Shown piece by piece: positions 57,036-64,000 of a stretch of DNA of 64,000 nucleotides. The stretch comes from Neolentinus lepideus HHB14362 ss-1 (lineage: Eukaryota > Basidiomycota > Agaricomycetes > Gloeophyllales > Gloeophyllaceae). Positions within the stretch are counted from its first letter, which is position 1, and each line of letters opens with the position of its first letter. The stretch lies in the NCBI GenBank assembly GCA_001632425.1, contig KV425558.1:266173-330172 (forward strand). The letters are read 5' to 3'. A program made the position numbers and the translations under genes. The notes below the pieces were generated by a model. The model was given only the letters and a program-made list of their open reading frames with translations, had not been told where the DNA came from and ran no database searches.

Positions 57036-58222
57036 ATGCCCGCTTGCAGCGCTGTTTATCCGACCTCCTCGGCGGTTGCCTCCCGGATGTTCACGGTCAC
57101 CAACAACTGTCCGTACACTGTCTGGTTTGTGTACACGCTTCACATTGTCAGCGTTCGAGCTCACCTTCCACAAGGCCCGCAATATTCACCGACTTGAATG
57201 TCGGCTCCGCCGTGCCAAACCATACCAGGGGGTGAGCAGGCTACGCGTCGCTGCTCAGATAACATCTCATTGTGCATACAGTTGGGAAGCACCACCATAC
57301 ACCAGCGAGACGTTCCCAGTCCCGTACAACTGGGCGTCTGGTCGTATATGGGTATGTTCATAGTGTTGCATTTCATGATCATCCAGGCCCTTACGTCTCG
57401 CTTCACAGGGTCGCCGCGATTGCTCGTTCGACTCAAATGGGCAGGGCAGCTGCGCCAGCGGCGGTTGTAATGGTCTGGTGTGCGATGGCATTGTATGTGT
57501 GTTACTTTGTTGGTTCGTTCAACCCCCTTAACTCAAAATAGGGTCAACCTCCGGCTACGTTGGCTGAGTGGACTCTTGGAACGAATGGCCAACCGGACTT
57601 TTATGATGGTGCGAGTGGTCTTTCCTATTGTGATACTGATCCTCACCAGTGGGACCCTCTAGTCTCCATCGTGGACGGATTCAATATCCCAGTCAGGATC
57701 GATAGCACCAAAGGATGCAATGTGGCGGACTGTCCTGCTGATCTCAACTCTGACTGTACGTGTCATGTTATCGCTGCAGCCACGGGATAGATAATAAACG
57801 TTCCGTTCACAGGCCCTGACGCATTGAAAGGTCCATTTGACTCGGCTGGAAACACAGTAGGCTGCAATTCGGCCTGCAATGCAGGGATTGATAAAAATCA
57901 GGGTATGTCATGCCGTACGAGTCGACATCCAGATTCGCAACTCACTACTCTTATCCGGGACTAGCTAATTCCTCCAATTGCTGCACCGGAGACCACGATA
58001 CCCCTGCGACATGTCCACCCAGCGGTGTTCAATACTACAGCTATTTCAGTGCGTCTCAAAACTTTCATCTATCACACCTTTTCCCTCACGTTGCCTTCCG
58101 TACTTGCAGAGAACAGCTGTCAGAACTCTTACGTCTATGCATATGATGAAAGCAGTGGTACCGCCTTGTGGACCTGTGATTCTTCCTTGCAGACCGACTA
58201 CATGCTAACTTTCTGCCCATGA
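57036..58222 (+). CDS. Thaumatin-like protein
   Basis: Secreted beta-sandwich, disulphide-rich protein of the fungal thaumatin-like family (some act on beta-1,3-glucan). Multi-exon reading gives FTVTNNCPYTVWPAIFTDLN, HTRGWEAPPYTSETFPVPYN, WASGRIWGRRDCSFDSNGQG, SCASGGCNGGLVCDGIGQPP, ATLAEWTLG, DFYDGASGLSYCD..., VDGFNIPVRI, CNVADCPADLNSDCPDAL, GCNSACNAG, SSNCCTGDHDTPATCPPSGV, YYSYFKNSCQNSYVYAYDES and TDYMLTFCP. These are the family's cysteine-rich landmarks in order, ending at the canonical FCP-stop (58220-58222). The proposed start at 57036 (MPACSAVYPTSSAVASR) gives only a weak hydrophobic core, although the AVAS end fits a signal-peptidase site. The true 5' end may lie in an upstream exon I could not identify. 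Confidence 0.9.
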
Positions 58223-58893
58223 AACGATACACACACCTCTAGAGCGATGATTCTTTATGCATATGCCTTAGGAAGGGTTCTTTGAAGGGGGCACCATGAC
58301 TAATGTCCATTGAATTCTGTTTCCCGATCACCAATGTTGTACTACATCGTATATTGTGGCGTCTAGAATTTGTATGGATAACATTCTTACATAAAACACT
58401 TTGTCCTTGGCATGCCAGGCCTGCTCCAGCCACCACCGGTCCGACATAATCCGTGAATATACAAGTGCTTCCGGAATCTCCGAGATTGGGCCATTCAGAT
58501 TAGGCTTGGAATCAGTGAGTAACAGACGTTCACCTCCATCCACGACCACCACCCTCGTCTGCAACATCAATCCGGATGCTTCGTTTCTTTTTCAATAATT
58601 TCCGATATGGAGAGACGCATGCGTCCGTGATGAAGCTTGGAGACATACGGCGATCGTATCTAGGTAGGAAAAGTTGTCGACATCCTGAGAACGTGCCTTG
58701 ACTCGGGACTCTTGCAAAGAGATGTTTATTGCTCAGTGAAGCCTCGCGATACCTAACCAGGCGCGATGGAGGGGCTTACCACAATACATTTGATTGCGTT
58801 CTGTCCTGGTCTCATTAATAGAACGACGCATAACGCACTCAGCGGCAGGCCTGCCCCCTGCGCATCTCCTGGTAGAACCACTCTGCTGAAGAC
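58223..58893. other. Intergenic, no gene seen
   Basis: About 670 bp; frames on both strands at 58239-58598 overlap and have no motif. Holds the promoter of the dehydrogenase gene. Confidence 0.4.
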
Positions 58894-60295
58894 GATGGGA
58901 CGGCTTGGCTGGAGCTCCAGCAATTCTCGCGGCTTCGATCCGAGCACGGATGTACCTGATCTTACCGGACGCGTTGCAATCGTGACCGGTGCGAAGTCAG
59001 TGCCACCTTCCCTATCTCAATTTCCTATGTTGATGTCTACATTGTCCTCTCCATTGGTATACGCTCTGAATACTACGCATCAGTTCCGGTATCGGGTTTA
59101 ATACTGTCCTCCACCTCGCACGTAGAGGAGCCAAAGTCTACCTCGGCGCACGTAGCGAGAACAAAGCCAGAGACGCTCTTGCGAGACTACACCAGGAAGG
59201 CCTGGGTCCCCTCAATGGAGAGGTTGTCTGGCTGAACTTGAACCTGAGCGATCCGCGCGATGCAAGGAAGGCAGCAGACTGGTTTCTCGAGCGAGAAAGC
59301 AGATTAGATATTCTAGGTTGGTGAGATATCAGGTACCGGACATTGATTCCTTGCACTGATCCGCATGGTGTTCAGTCAATAACGCGGGCAAGTAAGTGTT
59401 CTCGCACTCACCAGTCTTACGAAACAGGGCGAAGGGTAATTGAATAGGATTATCGGCCCATACGCCCTTACACCGGATGATATCTCCGATAGCATGGTCA
59501 TCAAGTAGGCCCTCCTTCTTCGTCACATTCATCGCTACATCTAATATGACAACTTCAGCCACCTCTCGCCCGCTGCGTTCACGTACAAGCTCCTCCCATT
59601 GTTGAAATCGACAGCTCAACTACTCCATGCGGATGTTCGAATAGTCAATGTACGCCACACCCCTCGTTTTCTCGTGACGTCCGATAGTTCACGGCTTCAC
59701 CCCAGCTTACATCCACTGCGCACCGGTGGGTGAGCAATCCCCGCTTCAACAGCCTCGCGAGCTTCAATCGCGACTTTTCGGAATCCTGGCTCTCGAAAAT
59801 CATGCTATATGGTAAACTAAGTAGTCCTCGGGGCCGCGGCAATCAAATTAACTTCCTCGATAGCTTACTCGAAGCTGGCCAATATTCTCTGGAGCAAGGA
59901 ACTACAGCGCCGGTTTGACAAGGAAGGTGTGCCCATAATCGTCACGGCCGTGCATCCAGGGCAGGTCCTCTCGGGTGCGTCCGGTACATCAATTTTACAA
60001 TCTACGCTCACGATGCCCACTATCAGAACGGGGAATGAAGCGTTCATCGTCGTGGCCAATGGGGACATACATCCACAGCCTCATGTGCATGTTGAACGAC
60101 ACGCCTTTCTACGGCGCATACACGAGTGTCTTCGCAGCTGCGTCTCCAAAGGTGCGCGCAGACCCGGAGCAGTACAAAGGCAAGTATCTGGTGCCTTACG
60201 GGAGCGTCGAGGAGCCCAGTGAGGACGCGAAGCGGGAAGATCTGGCATGGGAGCTCTGGCAGATGACTGAGGATATCCTAGCGGGGCTATCATAG
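58894..60295 (+). CDS. Short-chain dehydrogenase/reductase (retinol-dehydrogenase-like)
   Basis: NAD(P)-dependent oxidoreductase of the classical SDR superfamily. The start at 58894 gives MGRLGWSSSNSRGFDPSTDV. The cofactor loop is restored by splicing: VAIVTGAN-SGIGFNTVLHLARRGAK (TGxxxGxG). Next come VYLGARSENKARDAL, LNLSDPRDARKAADWFL, LDILVNNAG, FHLSPAAFTYKLLPLL and DVRIVN. The catalytic YxxxK is also formed across an intron: MLYAYSKLANILWSKELQRR, followed by VPIIVTAVHPGQVLS. The C-terminus reads YGAYTSVFAAASPKVRADPE, QYKGKYLVPYG and ELWQMTEDIL. The usual VSS motif before the Tyr is not clean in my splice model (VN-FTASPQL), so that junction needs checking. The N-terminal layout matches fungal relatives acting on lipophilic alcohols; substrate unknown. 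Confidence 0.88.
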
Positions 60296-60660
60296 CGCGG
60301 TTGTCTGTTTGGCTATATCCTCGGAAGGAGCGGGTCATACAATAAGAGGTACATTCCATGCAACCAACACGTCCCTAAATCATCAGCGTCATTCGCCGAG
60401 AGCATTAGTATCATCGCTTTCTAAACAAACACGGGGAATCTCGAAAGCGAAGCAAAGATAGTAAAAGTAAGCCTAGGTGACGAAGTCCAGAATAAGAATA
60501 AATATAGTAATGACGAATAAAAAGTCTGAGTGGTATCCATAACGTGCGAAAGTCCGTTATCGTTAGCTCAGCCGTGACGTTTTAACGTTCAGCATTGACG
60601 TGTCGTCGATGGAGTGTGGTTAGAATAGCACTGTGCCGAGGGTGTATGGTTGGCAAGAAA
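60296..60660. other. Convergent intergenic region
   Basis: 365 bp between converging genes, AT-rich (aataaatatagtaatgacgaataaaa near 60500). Polyadenylation-like, no gene. Confidence 0.45.
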
Positions 60661-61280
60661 TTAGACAAAAGACTCGACTAGGCGGGAGTGTCGCGACTGT
60701 GGGGGAGACATGCCAGGGAGGCGACGTGGGGGTCGATTTGGTCGTCGATGCTGTGATCCGGTCAATAACAAGCTAAAAGTAGAACGGAATGAAAGCGAAC
60801 TCACATGTCTTGACATTATTATTTTTGCCATGGATAGAGGGGCCTGCACATCAACGTAGGGTGGCGGAGGTGCTGCAGGTGGGCAATTAGGAGACGGTCA
60901 TGTCAGCACACGACCGATGGGCACTCACGAGGCTTCTCGCCAAACTTCCGTGGTACATGCCAATTTACATTCATGCGCACCAACTGCGCGCCGCCCGTGT
61001 AACCCATGCCTATGCCCATGCCCGCGTCGCTCATACCTGACATCCCGCTCCCGCCGTTGATGTTGAACGGCAGCCCTAGCGACGCACTCCAATTCCATAG
61101 TTTATCAACTTGTGCCATTGCCTGCGACATGGGGCTCTCATGATGTGGCTGGCCTGCCTCGGACGACAGAGAGAACGGAGGCGGGTGACTGAAGCCAACG
61201 CGAACTACGATGGCGAGGAGAGAGGTGATGAAGGAGAAGACGGAGATGAGGACGACGGAAAGGGAAAGGAGGTCGCCCAT
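60661..61280 (-). CDS. Small single-pass membrane protein, hypothetical
   Basis: The start is placed at ATG 61280 (MGDLLSLSVVLISVFSFITS); the frame upstream begins with TTG. One N-terminal hydrophobic helix (LLSLSVVLISVFSFITSLLAIVV) is followed by a polar region with HPPPFSLSSEAGQPHHESPM, a Gly/Met-rich stretch (GGSGMSGMSDAGMGIGMGYT) and NWHVPRKFGEKPR. Two further exons give APPPPYVDVQAPLSMAKIIM and a basic end HRRPNRPPRRLPGM...SRLVESFV with the stop at 60661-60663. I do not recognise a family. Intron joins keep frame. Confidence 0.65.
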
Positions 61281-61470
61281 GGCGGTGTGCAAGGCAGCGC
61301 CGTCGCCTTCGGGGATGGTGAGGAGAGGGACGTCGGGAGCGTCGTCTACGCTGGCAGAAAGTGCGTCGACGTGGTTTCTAAGGTGCTCAAAGCTATTAAA
61401 TCGGCATTCACCGTCCCATTCGTGGCGTCATATTCCCACGATCTTCGTCGCTGAGTGTCCGTGGTCCCAC

Positions 61471-61677
61471 TACATCAGGAAAATGTCATCTGGGCTTAGC
61501 GGTCTTTCCCGGTCTTTTTCGGTCTTAGGACGACTTATTTAAGGAAAATTAAGCCAAGTCCCGGCGCCTAAAGCATCGAAAGGTGGCGAAAGATCGCAGA
61601 AAGTCCGCATAAGACGCCTTTAAGTCCCCTAAGGAAATTTAAGCCAAGTCCCTTCGGCGTGACATTTTCCTGATGTA
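61471..61677. mobile_element. MITE-like element with inverted ends and internal direct repeat
   Basis: tacatcaggaaaatgtca (61471-61488) is exactly inverted at 61660-61677. Imperfect extension outward (gtggtcccac versus gtgggtc). Inside, aaggaaaattaagccaagtc at 61541 recurs directly at 61631 with one mismatch, and ggtctttcc/ggtctttttc/ggtctta form a short tandem. No coding capacity. The total size near 210-240 bp fits a MITE. Confidence 0.65.
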
Positions 61678-64000
61678 GACCCACAGCCGTGCCACAATAA
61701 TTTCAAATGTTAATGCGGATCCGCTTCAAGATAATACACAGCCAGACAGGTCTCGTACGAAATTCGTATTATGAAATTTTTAAGAATTTCGCAGCGTTCT
61801 CGCATTTGGAGTCCACCGTGCAAACCATATGATTTTATTTCTTATGAGAATCTTGTCGTGATATGCCACGTGCGCCGCTCGGCACACAACAGCCAGAATC
61901 AGATAAGGCAATTTTCAGATATTGGATAATATTAATTTCTGATTCATTATTTGTAAAACCATTTTATTTGCCTCTCTAATCTACTAAGATACATGTTGTA
62001 TACTACTGGGTACAATACATGACAATAAGGGCCTGGTTCTCTTCACTGAGGACAAAAAATGATTACAGAGCATGCAAAAGAGTAAGAAATATGCTTACTT
62101 GTACCGCCAGTGTTTGAGTGGCCAACCTGTTTCAATAGCTGTGTGGAGAATGTCAGTGACAACGATATCAATGACTTGAACAAGACACTGCTTACCATGA
62201 TTGCATAAAACCGCGAGAGGAGGGCTTGGTCAACTGTGGGACATGTCCAAGAAGCAGAGGCAGAGGAGGTGGGACTTGGTGGGGGAGAAGAAGAAAGGAA
62301 CGAACAGACAACATGCAAAGGTGCGCGGTTTAAAAGTCAGATTCAACGTGATGCAGCCACGCATCGCGATGCATCCCGTGACCGGACAAGCCGGTAATTG
62401 TCAGCTCCGGAGTTACCGATGATCTGATAAGGCCGGATAAGGCTCATGGAATTCTTGAAGGTCATCGGGATAAGAGCAATCGAGATCCTGCACATAATCT
62501 CTTAAGAAAATATCCTCACAAGAAATTCGTATTACATTTTTATGGGATTTGTAAATGCAAGCACAAGAATATCTTATGGAGGCTTCTGCACAGGATCCTG
62601 CCAAAATCTGGTCTGGCCGTGTAGTGCTAATAGCATTCAGAAGTGGTTCGAGGAACCAAACACAATTCACAAAGAAACACTGTCTAAGCGGTATTCACCT
62701 CTAGCACCTGAACAAGGATATTTGCTCCTCTTAAGAATACACTCGGTGGACGTTTTATCATATTTGGTCCCGAGTTGCGACGTATCACAATAGTTATGAT
62801 CCTAACATTTTGCGAATATTTAGTATCCAAGGCACTCAAATCAGGGTCCATTGTGTTCGTGACAATCATGATGACGTATTTTCAGATATGCCCAGATACC
62901 TTGTGCGACTCGTCAAGTTCGTCTAGATAGTCCGTCCCTTCTTCAGTGAGCTGTACATGGATGGCACTTAGCTAAAGCGAGATGAATTGGCCTGATATCA
63001 GTAATTTCGAACTGGCTGGTGGCATCCATTGTCCGAAGGCAGGTGTTAGTATCAATGATAGGTCCAGTGACCTTAAAGCGCGGACGTTGACAGCGACTTC
63101 CGAAGAGCGGAAGAGAAGTGAACATATCCAGTTTCGATAAAAGCCAAGCAATGCTAGTCTAGGCTATGCTAACACCTTTTTTGTTTTCGAGCCTTTCTAC
63201 CCTATAGGAGGTAAGGCCTCGGGTCACTCATGGTGCGATATTCGAGCGTACGTACAGTCTCTTCATCGGGAAAACCGGTATGTCCCTCTAAGTGTCCTAG
63301 TACCGGTTCAAAGACCATTTTAGGGTGTTCAAGACCCCGTAAGACAGTTGGGCTCTAGAGCCAGAACTTGAAGGCCTAAGATGCGGGTTCGAGCCCTGAT
63401 ATTCAGGGACTGGTATGTCATCTAAGCTTCGTGGATATGTTTCCAGTTTGTGCAAATGTATTAGATGAGTTTTGAGACTGAATTATGAGATGTATGGTAC
63501 CCTGGAGTGACCGAATTTTGGGTCCAAGTATAATGATTCAGACCTTAAGACATGCCGGGTTTCCTGACATTCATTTCATTAATCCCTTGGGTAGACCCGT
63601 GAGAGTTACAGTCATATCACAGGTGCAGCTATTGATTTACATACCGTCACTGGTAGTACGTCGTTTAGTCTGCCTCGAGAGCGGCTGGGCGAGAACACCC
63701 GTGCCTAATGAGCGAGCAAATCAAACTTTAAATATAAATAGATAGTGCCTGCAACGCTACAGGTTGTAACCATATATATAACATAAAAACCTTGTCTGTA
63801 ATGCCCCTGCTCTAGCAGGGGTTTCTCCTCCCCCAAAATGCATTTTCCCACCCTACCGGCATTTGCCGCCTAACGTCTCCACGCCACTATGTACCTCGCA
63901 GCTCTCACCTTTGGCAACGAGGTTTCAAACTCCGAAGGGCCTTCCGGGGCCATTAATCTATCACTAAAATAGACCCCAGAGGCCTCGTGCATACCGAACG
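61678..64000. other. Gene-poor, AT-rich tail of the window
   Basis: No reading frame resembles a protein. Recognisable items are a repeated aagaaattcgtatta/cgaaattcgtatta motif (about 61755 and 62520), a tRNA-like T-arm string near 63386-63404, and a perfect hairpin cccctgctctagcagggg at 63804-63821. The region looks like decayed repeat sequence. Confidence 0.4.
63331..63404 (+). other. Possible tRNA-derived remnant
   Basis: cagttggg...gccagaacttgaag...gcgggttcgagccc has an order like a D-loop, anticodon region and T-arm (B-box GGTTCGAGCCC). The anticodon stem and acceptor stem do not pair, so this is not a functional tRNA gene. It could be the head of an old SINE or chance. Confidence 0.2.

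Noticed and set aside
63804..63821. Perfect hairpin cccctgctctagcagggg as a terminator
   Set aside because: It is not downstream of any gene, and intrinsic hairpin terminators are not used by fungal RNA polymerase II.
1..64000. CRISPR array, prophage, bacterial operon or biosynthetic gene cluster
   Set aside because: The window has spliced eukaryotic genes throughout; no spaced repeats, phage modules, PKS/NRPS or terpene synthase are present.

Overview
The window is nuclear DNA of a filamentous basidiomycete, most likely an agaricomycete. The evidence is the gene style (many introns of about 50-60 nt, GT-AG with GTATGT/GTAAGT-type donors), a fungal NADPH oxidase of the NoxA/Nox1 type, a fungal thaumatin-like protein, a large ABCC transporter and standalone eS30. 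There are no bacterial, phage or CRISPR features. One assembly gap (46044-46188) is present.

Layout. 1-2.7 kb: NADP-isocitrate dehydrogenase. 3-6.5 kb: repeat-rich block with one intact and one broken copy of an unrecognised gene family. 7.5-8.4 kb: a retropepsin-like gene lacking the catalytic Asp. 9-10.3 kb: purine nucleoside phosphorylase. 10.8-17.5 kb: ABCC-type transporter. 17.6-24.8 kb: a head-to-head pair, saccharopine-dehydrogenase-like oxidoreductase and a VWA8-like AAA/VWA protein. 25-39.6 kb: a dense housekeeping block with an Sds3-like subunit, Rtf1, Sof1, a seven-helix protein with a long tail, Vps26 and a small hypothetical protein. 40-42.2 kb: second copy of the unknown family. 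42.7-45.6 kb: a large orphan protein with a 39-bp-TIR transposon in its 5' flank. 46.7-48.9 kb: NADPH oxidase. 49.9-52.9 kb: third copy of the family in inverted orientation. 53.4-61.3 kb: polytopic membrane protein, eS30, thaumatin-like protein, short-chain dehydrogenase and a small membrane protein. 61.4-64 kb: a MITE-like element and gene-poor, AT-rich sequence.

The genes do not form a pathway or biosynthetic cluster. Most are conserved single-copy eukaryotic functions (Paf1 transcription elongation, Sin3/Rpd3 deacetylase, SSU processome, retromer, ribosome). The accessory interest is the three-copy family at 5.3-6.5, 40.8-42.0 and 51.5-52.7 kb. Its copies share an intron position, a presequence-like N-terminus and long non-coding flanks.

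Exon boundaries given as exact were derived by hand from splice motifs and reading-frame continuity. They are inference until checked with transcripts.
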